From: Zeimonas sediminis
Lineage (GTDB): Bacteria; Pseudomonadota; Gammaproteobacteria; Burkholderiales; Burkholderiaceae_E
Assembly (NCBI RefSeq): GCF_023721795.1
Contig: NZ_JAMQYE010000001.1
Coordinates: forward strand, 3,135,671-3,199,670
Length of the DNA stretch: 64,000 bases
Direction: 5' to 3'
Below are positions 17,904 through 29,851 of this stretch, piece after piece (positions within the stretch are counted from its first letter, which is position 1; each line of letters opens with the position of its first letter). The translations under genes and the position numbers were made by a program. The notes below the pieces were generated by a model. The model saw only the letters and a program-made list of their open reading frames with translations. It made no database searches and was not told the DNA's origin.

Positions 17904-18371
17904 ATGAAACGCTCGGGAGTCGACCTGCTGGTCGGCCTGTTCGTGCTGCTGGGTTTCGCGGCGCTGGTCTTCCTGGCCCTGCGCGCGGGCAACATGAGCA
18001 GCGCGGTGGGGCTGGGGCCGACCTACGAGGCCACCGCCCAGTTCGACAACATCGGCGGGCTCAAGCCGCGGGCCGCGGTGCGCAGCGCCGGCGTCGTCGT
18101 CGGGCGGGTCGCGTCGATCCGTTTCGACGACCAGTCCTACCGGGCGACCGTGGTGCTCGCGCTCGACAGCCGCTACCAGTTCCCGAAGGACAGCTCGGTG
18201 AAGATCCTCACCTCGGGCCTGCTGGGCGAGCAGTACATCGGGCTCGAGCCCGGCGGCGACACCGAGATGCTGGCGGCCGGCGACACGATCAAGCTGACCC
18301 AGTCCGCCGTGGTGCTCGAGAACCTGATCGGCCAGTTCCTGTACGGCAAGGCCGCGGAGGGCGGCAAGTGA
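17904..18371 (+). CDS. mlaD: Outer-membrane lipid asymmetry protein MlaD
   Basis: MlaD is anchored in the inner membrane and forms a hexameric MCE ring through which lipids pass. The product (155 residues) has one N-terminal membrane helix (about 7-26) and one MCE domain with FDNIGGLKPRAAVRSAGVVV. The C-terminal hydrophobic stretch LENLIGQFLYGKA forms the central pore in homologues. The length fits single-domain MlaD, in contrast to the longer MCE protein at 45146-46132. Its stop overlaps the mlaA GTG by four bases. Confidence 0.96.
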   Translation: MKRSGVDLLVGLFVLLGFAALVFLALRAGNMSSAVGLGPTYEATAQFDNIGGLKPRAAVRSAGVVVGRVASIRFDDQSYRATVVLALDSRYQFPKDSSVKILTSGLLGEQYIGLEPGGDTEMLAAGDTIKLTQSAVVLENLIGQFLYGKAAEGGK

Positions 18372-19156
18372 TCCTGCCCCGGCGCGGACCGGCCGCCGGC
18401 CTGCGCGCGCTCGCGCTGGCCGCGGCGCTGTCGGCGCTGGCCGGCTGCGCGTCGGCGCCGGCCGGGGGCGGAACGGGCGGCGAGGCTGGCGCGGCCGCGC
18501 GGCCGGCCGACCCGGTCGCCAGGATCGATCCGCTCGAGCCGCTGAACCGGTCGATTTATGCGTTCAACGACGCGGTCGATCGCGCGGTGCTCAAGCCGGC
18601 CGCCAAGGGCTACGAGGCCGCGGTGCCGCGCACCTTCCGCGACATGACCGGCAACTTCTTCGGCAACCTGGCCGACCTCTGGACGGCGGTCAACCAGCTG
18701 CTGCAGGGCAAGCCCGCCGAGGCCTTCTCCGATCTGTCGCGCGTGGCGATCAACACCACCTTCGGATTCGGCGGGCTGGCCGACGTCGCCAGCGAGATGG
18801 GGCTCGAGAAGCACGACGAGGACCTCGGCCAGACGCTCGGCGCCTGGGGCGTGCCGCCGGGCCCCTACCTGGTACTGCCCTTCCTCGGCCCGTCGAGCTT
18901 TCGCGACGCGCCGGCGCGGGCGGTCGACATGGTGGCCGACCCGCTCGACGAACTGGGATCGCGCGGCCAGGCCAACAATCTCTGGCTGACCCGCCTGATC
19001 GACGGCCGCGCCCGGCTTTTCCCGGCAGAGCGCGTGCTCGAGGGCGCGGCGCTCGACAAGTACAGCTTCACCCGCGACGCCTGGCTTCAGCGCAGGCGCA
19101 ACCAGGTCTACGACGGCAACCCGCCCCTCGAAGAAGAGGAAGAGCTGCCGCAGTGA
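18368..19156 (+). CDS. mlaA: Outer-membrane lipoprotein MlaA (VacJ)
   Basis: MlaA removes misplaced phospholipids from the outer leaflet of the outer membrane together with porins and passes them to MlaC. The product (262 residues) has a signal peptide with lipobox LAGC (Cys at about 27), then the MlaA/VacJ family core: DPLEPLNRSIYAFNDAVDR, FGNLADLW, and GPYLVLPFLGPSSFRDA. The start is GTG within the GTGA ending mlaD. In betaproteobacteria mlaA lies inside the mla operon, unlike in E. coli where it is separate. Confidence 0.95.
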   Translation: MILPRRGPAAGLRALALAAALSALAGCASAPAGGGTGGEAGAAARPADPVARIDPLEPLNRSIYAFNDAVDRAVLKPAAKGYEAAVPRTFRDMTGNFFGNLADLWTAVNQLLQGKPAEAFSDLSRVAINTTFGFGGLADVASEMGLEKHDEDLGQTLGAWGVPPGPYLVLPFLGPSSFRDAPARAVDMVADPLDELGSRGQANNLWLTRLIDGRARLFPAERVLEGAALDKYSFTRDAWLQRRRNQVYDGNPPLEEEEELPQ

Positions 19157-19179
19157 GGCACGACAAGGAGCAAAGAACC

Positions 19180-19815
19180 ATGCTGTACCGCAAATTCCTC
19201 TCCCTGCTGGCCATCGTCGCGACCGCCTTCGCGGGGTTCGGCGCCGCCCCGGCGCTCGCGTCCGGCACGCCCGACGCGCTGATCCAGAAGCTGGGCACCG
19301 AGATGATCGAGCGCATCAAGGCCGACAAGGCGATCCAGGGCGGCGACTTCGACAAGCTGTCCGCGCTGGTCGACGAGCTGGTGATGCCGCACGTGAACTT
19401 CCAGCGCATGACGGCGCTCGCCGCCGGCCGCTGGTGGCGGCAGGCCACGCCCGAGCAGCAGCAGCAGCTGATGACCGAGTTCCGCACGATGCTGCTGCGC
19501 ACCTACTCGGGCGCGCTGGCCGCGGTCGAGGACCAGTCGATCCGGATGAAGCCGATGCGGGCGGCGGCCGACGCGAGCGACGTGATCGTGCGCAGCGAGA
19601 TCGTCCAGCCGCGCGGCGAGCCGATCCAGCTCGACTACCGGATGCACAAGGTCGACGCCGCCTGGAAGATCTACGACGTCAACGTGCTTGGCGTCTGGCT
19701 GGTCGAGACCTACCGCACGCAGTTCGGCCAGGAGGCCTCGCGCTCGGGCGTCGACGGCCTGATCAAGAGCCTCGCCGACAAGAACCGCGAGTTCGCGCCG
19801 GGCAAGAAGTCCTGA
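19180..19815 (+). CDS. mlaC: Periplasmic phospholipid carrier MlaC
   Basis: MlaC shuttles phospholipids across the periplasm between MlaA and MlaFEDB. The product (211 residues) has a signal peptide ending near PALASG and the MlaC/Ttg2D domain with LVMPHVNFQRMTALAAGRWW. I chose ATG 19180 because AAGGAG lies nine bases upstream. The in-frame GTG 19153, which overlaps the mlaA stop, would add a charged stretch (RHDKEQRT) before the signal peptide. The stop overlaps the mlaB ATG by one base. Confidence 0.94.
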   Translation: MLYRKFLSLLAIVATAFAGFGAAPALASGTPDALIQKLGTEMIERIKADKAIQGGDFDKLSALVDELVMPHVNFQRMTALAAGRWWRQATPEQQQQLMTEFRTMLLRTYSGALAAVEDQSIRMKPMRAAADASDVIVRSEIVQPRGEPIQLDYRMHKVDAAWKIYDVNVLGVWLVETYRTQFGQEASRSGVDGLIKSLADKNREFAPGKKS

Positions 19816-20144
19816 TGCCGGCCTACCGCTTCCCCGTCGAAGTCGACCACCGGGTCGCCAACGAGGTGCTGGCCGCCGCGCAGGGGCAGGCGGGGCCCGA
19901 GCGCGTCTACGACCTGTCGGGCTGCGAGCGCTTCGACTCTTCGCTGGTCGCGGTGCTGCTCGAGCTCGCGCGCCAGGCGCAGCGCTCGGGCGATTCGTTC
20001 CGCTTCGACGGCGCCAGCGAGAAGATGCTCAGGCTCGCCGGTCTGTACGGCGTCGGGACCATCCTCTTCGGTGACCGGGCGCTCAGGAACGTTCGCCCCG
20101 TCGTGCCGCACCCGCCTCCCTCGACCCCGGGGGCCGCGGCATGA
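19815..20144 (+). CDS. mlaB: STAS-domain protein MlaB
   Basis: MlaB is a small cytoplasmic STAS protein that binds MlaF and stabilises the transporter. The product (109 residues) has a STAS fold with VYDLSGCERFDSSLVAVLLE as the conserved loop and helix. The tail is Pro-rich. The ATG overlaps the mlaC stop (TGATG), and the stop overlaps the ABC ATPase ATG (ATGA), so translation runs unbroken from mlaC into the next transporter. Assignment rests on fold motif and position, since STAS proteins diverge strongly. Confidence 0.9.
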   Translation: MPAYRFPVEVDHRVANEVLAAAQGQAGPERVYDLSGCERFDSSLVAVLLELARQAQRSGDSFRFDGASEKMLRLAGLYGVGTILFGDRALRNVRPVVPHPPPSTPGAAA

Positions 20145-21088
20145 GCGCCGCCATCGAGATCTCCTCGGTCGTCAAGCGCTACGGCAGCTTCGAGGCGCTG
20201 CGCGGTGTCTCGCTGTCGATCGGCCAGGGCGAGTTCTTCGGCCTGCTAGGCCCGAACGGCGCCGGCAAGACGACCCTGATCTCGATCGTGGCGGGCCTGA
20301 GCCGCCCCGATTCGGGCGAGGTGCGGATCATGGGCCACGACGTGTCGGGCGACTTCCGCGCCGCCAGGCGCGCGCTCGGCGTGGTGCCGCAGGAGCTCGT
20401 CTTCGATCCGTTCTTCACCGTCCGCGAGACGCTGCGCATCACGTCGGGCTACTACGGCATCCGCCGCAACGACGACTGGATCGACGAGATCCTCGCCCAC
20501 CTCGACCTGAGCGCGAAGGCCGACTCCAACATGCGGGCGCTGTCGGGCGGCATGAAGCGCCGGGTGCTGGTCGCGCAGGCGCTGGTGCACCGGCCGCCGG
20601 TCATCGTGCTCGACGAGCCGACCGCCGGCGTCGACGTCGAGCTGCGCCAGACGCTGTGGCAGTTCATCAGGCGCCTGAACCGCGAGGGCCACACGATCGT
20701 GCTGACCACGCACTACCTCGAGGAGGCGCAGGAGCTCTGCGGGCGGATCGCGATGCTCAAGCAGGGGCAGGTGGTCGCGCTCGACGAGACCAGCGCGCTG
20801 CTGCGCCGCTTCGCCGGCGGCCGGCTCCGGCTCGCGCTGTCGGGCGCGCCGCTGCCGGTTGCGCTCGAGCCGCTGCGCCTCGACGAGTCCGCCGAGGGCG
20901 CGGCGCCTGCCGCCGCGCAGGCCGCGCCGGGCGCGGCGCAGCGCGCGGCGCTGCGGGTCGACGACTACGCCGCGATCGAGGGCATCCTCGCCGCGCTGCG
21001 CGAGGGCGGCTGCCGGATCGACGAGATGGAGCTGCAGCACGCCGACCTGGAAGACGTCTTCGTCCAGATCATGAAAGACAACCGCTGA
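20141..21088 (+). CDS. ABC-2 type exporter ATP-binding protein (YadG-like)
   Basis: This is the ATPase of an ABC-2 exporter. The product (315 residues) has Walker [10 protein letters not shown], the signature LSGGMKRR, Walker B VIVLDEPTAGVD and the switch histidine in LTTHYLEEA. After about residue 225 there is a C-terminal region rich in Ala with a low-complexity insert near 255-280. It overlaps mlaB by four bases and is followed 13 bases on by its permease. The substrate is unknown; the pair resembles E. coli YadG/YadH. Linkage to mla and murA suggests an envelope role (inference). Confidence 0.92.
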   Translation: MSAAIEISSVVKRYGSFEALRGVSLSIGQGEFFGLLGPNGAGKTTLISIVAGLSRPDSGEVRIMGHDVSGDFRAARRALGVVPQELVFDPFFTVRETLRITSGYYGIRRNDDWIDEILAHLDLSAKADSNMRALSGGMKRRVLVAQALVHRPPVIVLDEPTAGVDVELRQTLWQFIRRLNREGHTIVLTTHYLEEAQELCGRIAMLKQGQVVALDETSALLRRFAGGRLRLALSGAPLPVALEPLRLDESAEGAAPAAAQAAPGAAQRAALRVDDYAAIEGILAALREGGCRIDEMELQHADLEDVFVQIMKDNR

Positions 21089-23450
<2,362 letters not shown>

Positions 23451-23454
<4 letters not shown>

Positions 23455-24125
23455 TCACGCTGGCCTTGTCCAAGGGACGCATCTTCGACGAGACGCTGCC
23501 GCTGCTGGCCGCGGCCGGCATCGCGGTCGACCCGGCGATCATCGAGTCGCGCAAGCTGATCCTGCCCACCGGCGACCCTGGGCTGCGCCTGATCATCGTC
23601 CGCGCGACCGACGTGCCGACCTACGTCCAGTACGGCGCGGCCGACATCGGCGTGGCCGGCCGCGACGTGCTGCTCGAGCACGGCGGCGAGGGGCTCTACC
23701 AGCCGGTCGACCTGGGCATCGCCCGCTGCCGGCTCAGCGTGGCCGCGCCGGTGGGCTTCGACTACGCGGCGGCCGTGCGGCGCGGCTCGCGGCTGCGCGT
23801 GGCGACCAAGTACGTCGACTGCGCCCGCCAGCACTTCGCGGCCAAGGGCGTGCACGTAGACCTGATCAAGCTCTACGGCTCGATGGAGCTCGCGCCGCTG
23901 GTGGGCCTGGCCGACGCGATCGTCGACCTGGTCAGCACCGGCAGCACGCTGCGCGCCAACAACCTGATCGAGGTCGAGAAGATCATGAACATCTCGTCGC
24001 GCCTGATCGTGAACCAGGCCTCGATGAAGACCCGCTCCGAGCGGCTCGAGCCGCTGATCGCGGCGATGGCCGCGGCGGTGGCGGGCGAGGGCGTGGTCGC
24101 CCCCGCCGCGGGAGCCGCGAAATGA
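23451..24125 (+). CDS. hisG: ATP phosphoribosyltransferase catalytic subunit, short form
   Basis: HisG joins ATP and PRPP in the first step of histidine synthesis. The product has 224 residues, so it is the short form that lacks the C-terminal regulatory domain and depends on HisZ; no hisZ is in this window. It starts [16 protein letters not shown] and carries the PRPP-binding loop [18 protein letters not shown]. The start is GTG with GGAG upstream. It overlaps hisD by four bases (ATGA). Feedback regulation would be expected through HisZ (family knowledge). Confidence 0.96.
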
Positions 24126-25465
24126 GCGAGGCCGCGATCAAGGCCGCCGCGATCCGCCGGCTCGACAGCGCCGACGAAGGCTTCCTCGAGGCGCTCGACG
24201 CGCTGCTCGCCTGGGAGGCGTCGCAGGACGCCGCGATCGAGCGGGCGGTCGCCGACATCCTGGCCGACGTGCGCCGGCGCGGAGACGAGGCGGTGCTCGA
24301 GTACACGCGCCGCTTCGACCGGGTCGGAGCCGCGTCGATGGCCGAGCTCGAGATCGGGCAGGCCGAGCTGCAGGCCGCGCTCGACGGGCTCGAGCCGGGC
24401 ATCCGCGGGGCGCTCGAGGCCGCGGCCGGGCGGGTTCGCGCCTACCACGAGCGCCAGCTGGCGGAGTCCTGGTCGTACACCGAGGCCGACGGCACCCGGC
24501 TCGGCCAGGCGGTGCGCCCGCTCGACCGGGCGGGCCTGTACGTGCCGGGCGGCAAGGCCGCCTACCCGTCGTCGGTGCTGATGAACGCGATCCCGGCCAA
24601 GGTCGCCGGCGTGGGCGAACTGATCATGGTCGTGCCCACGCCCGACGGCGTGCGCAATCCGCTGGTGCTGGCCGCCGCCCGCATCGCCGGCGTCGACCGG
24701 GTCTTCGCGATCGGCGGCGCCCAGGCGGTCGGCGCGCTCGCGTACGGTACCGCCACGATCCCTCGGGTCGACAAGATCGTCGGCCCGGGCAACGCCTACG
24801 TGGCCGAGGCCAAGCGGCGGGTCTTCGGCACGGTGGGCATCGACATGATCGCCGGCCCGTCCGAGATCCTCGTGATCTGCGACGGCAAGACCGATCCCGA
24901 CTGGATCGCGATGGACCTTTTCTCGCAGGCCGAGCACGACGAGATGGCGCAGGCGATCCTGCTCACTCCCGACGCCGGCTTCGTCGAGAAGGTCGCGCAG
25001 TCGATCGATCGGCTGCTTCCGGCCATGCCTCGCGCGGCGGTGATCGCGAGGTCGCTGGCCGATCGCGGCGCGCTGGTCCGGGTCCGGGACCTCGACGAGG
25101 CCTGCGAGATCGCCAACCGGATCGCGCCCGAGCACCTCGAGATCTCCACCGATAACCCGCAGCGCTGGGCCGACCGGATCCGCCACGCCGGCGCGATCTT
25201 CATGGGGCGCTACGCGTCCGAGTCGCTCGGCGATTACTGCGCCGGTCCGAACCACGTGCTGCCCACGATGCGCACCGCGCGCTTCTCGTCGCCGCTCGGG
25301 GTCTACGACTTCCAGAAGCGCTCGAGCCTGATCGAAGTGTCCGCCGAAGGAGCGCAGGCGCTGGGCCGGATCGCATCGGCCCTCGCGCACGGCGAGGGGC
25401 TGCAGGCGCACGCGCGCAGCGCCGAGCTGAGGCTGCAATCCGGGGGCGGGGCGCCCGACCGGTAG
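24122..25465 (+). CDS. hisD: Histidinol dehydrogenase
   Basis: HisD oxidises L-histidinol to L-histidine in two NAD-dependent steps. The product (447 residues) shows [20 protein letters not shown] and [12 protein letters not shown] from the nucleotide-binding region, [12 protein letters not shown], and zinc-site residues around [12 protein letters not shown] and APEHLEI. It overlaps hisG. In most Burkholderiales hisC follows, but here the next gene is hisB, 64 bases on; see the findings. Identity is certain by motif and length. Confidence 0.97.
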   Translation: MSEAAIKAAAIRRLDSADEGFLEALDALLAWEASQDAAIERAVADILADVRRRGDEAVLEYTRRFDRVGAASMAELEIGQAELQAALDGLEPGIRGALEAAAGRVRAYHERQLAESWSYTEADGTRLGQAVRPLDRAGLYVPGGKAAYPSSVLMNAIPAKVAGVGELIMVVPTPDGVRNPLVLAAARIAGVDRVFAIGGAQAVGALAYGTATIPRVDKIVGPGNAYVAEAKRRVFGTVGIDMIAGPSEILVICDGKTDPDWIAMDLFSQAEHDEMAQAILLTPDAGFVEKVAQSIDRLLPAMPRAAVIARSLADRGALVRVRDLDEACEIANRIAPEHLEISTDNPQRWADRIRHAGAIFMGRYASESLGDYCAGPNHVLPTMRTARFSSPLGVYDFQKRSSLIEVSAEGAQALGRIASALAHGEGLQAHARSAELRLQSGGGAPDR

Positions 25466-25529
25466 AATCACGGTTTCGTCTTCGAGTTTCCGGTCCGCGC
25501 CAGGCGGGCCGGCCCAGGGGCATCCGCAG

Positions 25530-26117
25530 ATGCGCAGCGCCGAAATTTCCCGCAATACCGCCGAGACCCGGATCCGGGTCTCGGTCGGCCTAGACGGCAC
25601 CGGCCGCCAGAAGCTGGCGACCGGCGTGCCCTTCCTCGACCACATGCTCGACCAGATCGCCCGCCACGGCCTGATCGACCTCGAGATCGAGGCCCAGGGC
25701 GACCTGCACATCGACGCCCACCACACGGTCGAGGACGTCGGCATCACGCTCGGGCAGGCCTTCGCCAAGGCGATCGGCGACAAGAAGGGCATCCGCCGCT
25801 ACGGCCATGCCTACGTGCCGCTCGACGAGGCGCTGTCGCGGGTCGTCGTCGACCTGTCGGGCCGTCCGGGCCTGCACTGGAACGTTCCGTTTACCCGCGC
25901 GATGATCGGCCAGTTCGACGTGGACCTCGCCCGCGAGTTCTTCCAGGGCTTCGTCAATCACGCGCTGGTCACGCTGCACGTCGACAACCTGAAGGGCGAC
26001 AACGCGCATCACCAGTGCGAGACCGTGTTCAAGGCCTTCGCCCGGGCGCTGCGGATGGCCGTCGAGTTCGACGAGCGAGCCGCGGGCCGCCTGCCGTCGA
26101 CCAAGGAAATGCTCTGA
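25530..26117 (+). CDS. hisB: Imidazoleglycerol-phosphate dehydratase
   Basis: HisB dehydrates imidazole-glycerol phosphate to imidazole-acetol phosphate. This is the monofunctional form (195 residues); the histidinol-phosphatase domain of enterobacterial HisB is absent. Metal-binding histidine clusters are visible in [25 protein letters not shown] and [16 protein letters not shown] sequence at 25463-25468 may be an internal -10. hisH follows after 13 bases. A separate histidinol-phosphatase must be encoded outside the window. Confidence 0.97.
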   Translation: MRSAEISRNTAETRIRVSVGLDGTGRQKLATGVPFLDHMLDQIARHGLIDLEIEAQGDLHIDAHHTVEDVGITLGQAFAKAIGDKKGIRRYGHAYVPLDEALSRVVVDLSGRPGLHWNVPFTRAMIGQFDVDLAREFFQGFVNHALVTLHVDNLKGDNAHHQCETVFKAFARALRMAVEFDERAAGRLPSTKEML

Positions 26118-26130
26118 GCCGGGCCTTCGC

Positions 26131-26766
26131 ATGACTGTCATCGCGGTCGTCGATTTCGGCATGGGCAACCTGCGCTCGGTCGCCAAGGCGCTCGAGCACG
26201 TGGCGCCCAGGGCCCGGGTGATCGTCGCGGGCACCGCGGCCGAGATCGACTCGGCCGACCGGGTCGTGTTTCCCGGGCAGGGCGCGATGCCCGACTGCAT
26301 GCGCCAGCTCGACGAAGCCGGCCTGCGCGACGCGATCCTGCGCGCGGCGGCCGGCAAGCCGCTGTTCGGCGTGTGCGTCGGCGAGCAGATGCTGTTCGAT
26401 CGCAGCGAGGAGGGCGACACCCCGGGCCTCGGGATCATGCCGGGCAGGGTGATCCGGTTCCCGCACGACATGGTCGCTGCCGACGGCGCGCGGCTGAAGG
26501 TGCCGCACATCGGCTGGAACCGGGTCCGGCAGGTGCGGCCCCACCCGATCTGGGCCGGCGTGCCCGACGGCGGTTACTTCTACTTCGTGCACAGCTACCA
26601 CGTCGTGCCCGCCGACCCCGCGCTGGTGGCCGGCGAGAGCGACTACGGGGTCGGCTTTACCTGTGCGGTGGCGCGGGATAACATTTTCGCCACGCAGTTC
26701 CATCCCGAGAAAAGCGCGGCCAACGGCCTGAAGCTTTACGAGAATTTCGTCCACTGGAATCCCTGA
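26131..26766 (+). CDS. hisH: Imidazole glycerol phosphate synthase glutaminase subunit
   Basis: HisH hydrolyses glutamine and channels ammonia to HisF. The product (211 residues) is a class-I glutamine amidotransferase. The nucleophile cysteine lies in [12 protein letters not shown], and the His-Glu pair in [12 protein letters not shown]. The usual GMQ after the nucleophile loop reads GEQ here, a mild variation. It lies between hisB and hisA with a 97-base GC-rich gap after it. The partner HisF is encoded 0.9 kb downstream. Confidence 0.96.
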   Translation: MTVIAVVDFGMGNLRSVAKALEHVAPRARVIVAGTAAEIDSADRVVFPGQGAMPDCMRQLDEAGLRDAILRAAAGKPLFGVCVGEQMLFDRSEEGDTPGLGIMPGRVIRFPHDMVAADGARLKVPHIGWNRVRQVRPHPIWAGVPDGGYFYFVHSYHVVPADPALVAGESDYGVGFTCAVARDNIFATQFHPEKSAANGLKLYENFVHWNP

Positions 26767-26863
26767 GGCGCGCGCGGCGCGGGGCCGTGAGGCTCCGCCG
26801 CCGGGGCGCCCTTCGCGGCGCTAGGCGCCCGCCCCTCCTCCCGAACCCGCACTCGATAGCCCG

Positions 26864-27637
26864 ATGCTGCTCATTCCCGCCATCGACCTGAAGGACGGCC
26901 GCTGCGTGCGGCTCAAGCAAGGTGACATGGACGACGTCACCGTGTTCTCCGACGACCCGGCCGCGATGGCCGCCAGGTGGCTCGAACAGGGCGCCCGCCG
27001 CCTGCACCTGGTCGACCTGAACGGCGCCGTGGCCGGCAAGCCGAAGAACGAGCCGGCGATCCGGGCGATCGTCGACGCGGTCGGCGACGAGATCCCGGTG
27101 CAGCTCGGCGGCGGCATCCGCGACCTCGACACGATCGAGCGCTACCTCGACAGCGGCATCTCCTACGTGATCATCGGCACCGCCGCGGTCAAGAACCCGG
27201 GCCTGCTGCACGACGCCTGCACCGCCTTCCCCGGGCACATCATCGTCGGGCTCGACGCCAAGGACGGCAAGGTCGCCACCGACGGCTGGAGCAAGCTGAC
27301 CGGCCACGACGTCGTCGACCTGGCGAGGAAGTTCGAGGATTACGGCGTCGAGGCGGTCATCTACACCGACATCGGCCGCGACGGCATGCTGAGCGGCGTG
27401 AACATCGAGGCCACGGTCCGGCTGGCGCAGGCCCTGCGGATCCCGGTCTTCGCGTCCGGCGGCGTGGCCAGCCTGGCCGACGTCGACGCGCTGTGCGCGG
27501 TCGAGCGCGAGGGCGTCGAGGGCGCGATCCTCGGCCGGGCGCTCTACGAGGGCCGGCTCGATTTCCGCGCGGCCCAGGCGCGCGCCGACGAGCTGAGCGG
27601 CGGGCCGGCCGGGGCCGAAGGCGAGGCCGGCGCCTGA
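26864..27637 (+). CDS. hisA: Phosphoribosylformimino-5-aminoimidazole carboxamide ribotide isomerase
   Basis: HisA catalyses the Amadori rearrangement of ProFAR. It is a (beta/alpha)8 barrel of 257 residues. The catalytic aspartate is in [14 protein letters not shown] at the start, and the second in [13 protein letters not shown]; phosphate-binding loops GGGIRD and ASGGVAS are present. The C-terminal tail is Gly/Ala-rich and extends past the usual length by about ten residues. hisF starts two bases after the stop. Confidence 0.97.
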   Translation: MLLIPAIDLKDGRCVRLKQGDMDDVTVFSDDPAAMAARWLEQGARRLHLVDLNGAVAGKPKNEPAIRAIVDAVGDEIPVQLGGGIRDLDTIERYLDSGISYVIIGTAAVKNPGLLHDACTAFPGHIIVGLDAKDGKVATDGWSKLTGHDVVDLARKFEDYGVEAVIYTDIGRDGMLSGVNIEATVRLAQALRIPVFASGGVASLADVDALCAVEREGVEGAILGRALYEGRLDFRAAQARADELSGGPAGAEGEAGA

Positions 27638-27639
27638 CG

Positions 27640-28401
27640 ATGCTCACCAAGCGCATCATCCCCTGCCTCGACGTGACCGCTGGCCGCGTGGTCAAGGGCG
27701 TCAACTTCGTCGAGCTGCGCGATGCCGGCGACCCGGTCGAGATCGCCCGGCGCTACGACGAGCAAGGCGCCGACGAGCTGACCTTCCTCGACATCACCGC
27801 GTCGAGCGACGACCGCGACCTGATCCTGCACGTGATCGAGGCGGTCGCCGAGCAGGTCTTCATCCCGCTGACCGTCGGCGGCGGCGTGCGCGAGGTTTCC
27901 GACGTGCGGCGCCTGCTGAACGCGGGCGCCGACAAGATCTCGATCAACACCGCCGCGATCCTGCGCCCCGAGCTCGTCGCCGAGGCCAGCGCGCGCTACG
28001 GCGCCCAGTGCATCGTGGTGGCGATCGACGCCAAGGCCGCCGGCGCGGGCCGCTGGGAGGTCTTCACCCACGGCGGGCGCAAGCCGACCGGGCTCGACGC
28101 GGTCGAGTGGGCGCGCCGCGTCGAGGCGCTGGGCGCGGGCGAGATCCTGCTGACCAGCATGGACCGCGACGGAACGAAACAGGGTTTCGACCTGGCGCTC
28201 ACGCGGGCGGTGGCCGACGCGGTCGGCATCCCGGTCATCGCGTCGGGCGGGGTCGGCAACCTGCAGCACCTCGCCGACGGGGTCACGGTCGGCCGCGCCG
28301 ACGCGGTGCTCGCCGCGAGCATCTTCCACTTCGGCGAGTACACGGTCGCGCAGGCCAAGCGCTACATGGCCGAGCGCGGCATCCCGATGCGGATCGAGTG
28401 A
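27640..28401 (+). CDS. hisF: Imidazole glycerol phosphate synthase cyclase subunit
   Basis: HisF uses ammonia from HisH to cyclise PRFAR to IGP and AICAR. It is a (beta/alpha)8 barrel of 253 residues. It begins [20 protein letters not shown] with the catalytic aspartate in CLDV and the second in [15 protein letters not shown]; phosphate loops GGGVRE and ASGGVGN are intact. The start ATG is two bases after the hisA stop and hisI follows after one base. Length and motifs are typical. Confidence 0.98.
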   Translation: MLTKRIIPCLDVTAGRVVKGVNFVELRDAGDPVEIARRYDEQGADELTFLDITASSDDRDLILHVIEAVAEQVFIPLTVGGGVREVSDVRRLLNAGADKISINTAAILRPELVAEASARYGAQCIVVAIDAKAAGAGRWEVFTHGGRKPTGLDAVEWARRVEALGAGEILLTSMDRDGTKQGFDLALTRAVADAVGIPVIASGGVGNLQHLADGVTVGRADAVLAASIFHFGEYTVAQAKRYMAERGIPMRIE

Positions 28402-28402
28402 C

Positions 28403-28783
28403 ATGGGCTGGCTCGACGAGGTCCGCTTCGACGCCGACGGCCTGGTGCCGGCGATCGCCCAGGAGGCCGGCTCCGGCCGGATCCTGATGGTCGCCTGGAT
28501 GAACCGCGAGGCGCTGGCCGAGACCGAGGCCAGCGGTCGCGCCGTCTACTGGTCGCGTTCGCGCAATCGGCTCTGGCGCAAGGGCGAGGAATCCGGCCAC
28601 GTGCAGACGGTCAAGGAGCTGAGGCTCGACTGCGACGGCGACGTCGTGCTGCTCACCGTCGAGCAGCTCGGCGGAATCGCCTGCCACACCGGCCGCCACT
28701 CGTGCTTCTACCGCCGCCTCGACGACGGCGAGTGGCGCGCGGTGGACCCGGTGCTGAAGGATCCCGAGGTGATCTACCGATGA
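28403..28783 (+). CDS. hisI: Phosphoribosyl-AMP cyclohydrolase
   Basis: HisI opens the adenine ring of PR-AMP. This is the monofunctional form (126 residues); the pyrophosphohydrolase is the next gene, hisE. Metal-ligand residues are seen in [11 protein letters not shown] and in [28 protein letters not shown] is the conserved start of the domain. The stop overlaps the hisE ATG (ATGA), so the two products, which work in sequence, are translationally coupled. Confidence 0.97.
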   Translation: MGWLDEVRFDADGLVPAIAQEAGSGRILMVAWMNREALAETEASGRAVYWSRSRNRLWRKGEESGHVQTVKELRLDCDGDVVLLTVEQLGGIACHTGRHSCFYRRLDDGEWRAVDPVLKDPEVIYR

Positions 28784-29154
28784 GCGAATCCCCGAAGTCC
28801 GCGGCCGCGTCGCCCGGCGCGGTCCTGCCCAGGCTGGCCGACGTGATCGCGTCGCGGCGCGACGGCGACCCCGACCGTTCCTACGTGGCCCGGCTGTTCG
28901 CGAAGGGCAACGACGCGATCCTGAAGAAGATAGGCGAGGAGGCCACCGAGACGGTCATGGCCGCCAAGGACGGCGAGCCCGACCGGATCGTCGCCGAAAC
29001 GGCCGACCTGTGGTTCCACTGCCTGGTCATGCTCGAGTTCCATGGCCTGCGTCCCGAGCGGGTGCTCGAGGAGCTCGCCCGCCGCGAGGGCATGTCGGGG
29101 CTCGAGGAAAAGGCGTCGCGCAAGGCGGCGGCGCGGGAGGAAAGAGGCGAATGA
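28780..29154 (+). CDS. hisE: Phosphoribosyl-ATP pyrophosphatase
   Basis: HisE removes pyrophosphate from PR-ATP. The product (124 residues) is a MazG-like all-helical protein; [17 protein letters not shown] is the metal-binding signature with its glutamates. Both termini are extended by Ala/Ser- and Arg/Glu-rich stretches. The stop overlaps the hinT ATG by four bases. With hisI it covers the two steps that follow HisG. Confidence 0.96.
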   Translation: MSESPKSAAASPGAVLPRLADVIASRRDGDPDRSYVARLFAKGNDAILKKIGEEATETVMAAKDGEPDRIVAETADLWFHCLVMLEFHGLRPERVLEELARREGMSGLEEKASRKAAAREERGE

Positions 29155-29510
29155 GCACCAGGCACGACTGCATCTTCTGCCGGATCGTCCGCGGGGAGAT
29201 CCCGGCCCGCAAGGTCCACGAGGACGACGAGATCCTCGTGTTCCACGACATCAACCCGCATGCCCCCGTGCATTTCCTGATGATTCCCAAGGTCCACATC
29301 GACAACCTGTACGATGCGGGGCCCGATCATCACCCGGTGCTCGGCCGGATGCTGGGCATGGCCGGGGAACTCGCGCGTCGCGAAGGGGCCGAAGACGGCT
29401 TTCGCGTCGTCATCAACAACGGAAGGGTGGGCAGGCAGGAGGTGTATCATCTCCATGTCCACGTGCTGGGCGGACCGGAGCCTCTCGGCCCGGGCATGAA
29501 CCGCCGCTGA
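29151..29510 (+). CDS. hinT: Histidine-triad nucleotide-binding protein (HinT-like)
   Basis: A 119-residue HIT-family purine nucleoside phosphoramidase. It starts with [17 protein letters not shown] (zinc-binding Cys pair present) and ends with the triad HLHVHVLGG. It overlaps hisE by four bases, a common position at the end of betaproteobacterial his operons. The cellular substrate is not known. It differs from the second HIT protein at 59277-59750, which is longer and has HLHWHVVPR. Confidence 0.95.
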   Translation: MSTRHDCIFCRIVRGEIPARKVHEDDEILVFHDINPHAPVHFLMIPKVHIDNLYDAGPDHHPVLGRMLGMAGELARREGAEDGFRVVINNGRVGRQEVYHLHVHVLGGPEPLGPGMNRR

Positions 29511-29537
29511 CCGGCACAGCCGGAAAAGGAGTAGTCA

Positions 29538-29756
29538 ATGGGAGCGATGAGCATTTGGCACTGGCTGATCGTGCTGGTGATCATCATGCTGGTGTTCGGC
29601 ACGAAGAAGCTGCGGAACATCGGGTCCGACCTGGGCGGCGCGGTGCGCGGCTTCAAGGAAGGCGTCAAGGAAGGCGAGAAGGCGGCTTCGGCCGAGTCCC
29701 AGCAGAAGGCCGACAGCGGCCGCACGATCGACGTCGAGACCCGGGAGAAGAGCTGA
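29538..29756 (+). CDS. tatA: Twin-arginine translocase subunit TatA
   Basis: TatA oligomerises to form the passage for folded proteins across the inner membrane. The product (72 residues) has one membrane helix ([21 protein letters not shown]) followed by the amphipathic helix with [16 protein letters not shown], the TatA hallmark. The ATG at 29538 follows AAAAGGAG by seven bases; an in-frame ATG at 29547 is the alternative. It begins the tatABC cluster, with a strong hairpin before tatB. Confidence 0.96.
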   Translation: MGAMSIWHWLIVLVIIMLVFGTKKLRNIGSDLGGAVRGFKEGVKEGEKAASAESQQKADSGRTIDVETREKS

Positions 29757-29785
29757 TTCCGCAGGGTCGAGCGGCTTTTCGACAG

Positions 29786-29811
29786 CGAGCGGCCGCCCTC
29801 GGCCGCTCGCG
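29786..29811 (+). terminator. Hairpin between tatA and tatB
   Basis: Eleven-base perfect arms GCGAGCGGCCG and CGGCCGCTCGC flank a four-base loop, and the pairing extends outward (CGAC/GTCG) around one bulged A. Only a short TTT follows. It may partly terminate or stabilise the 3' end of the tatA message, which would raise TatA above TatB and TatC as stoichiometry requires (inference). Confidence 0.5.
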
Positions 29812-29851
29812 TCGTTTGGGGCCCGCCGCATCGGATCGCTGATCGCCACAG

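Noticed and set aside
26767-26863. His attenuator in the gap between hisH and hisA
   Set aside because: The gap is GC-rich with imperfect repeats but has no leader peptide with histidine codons and no terminator T-run.
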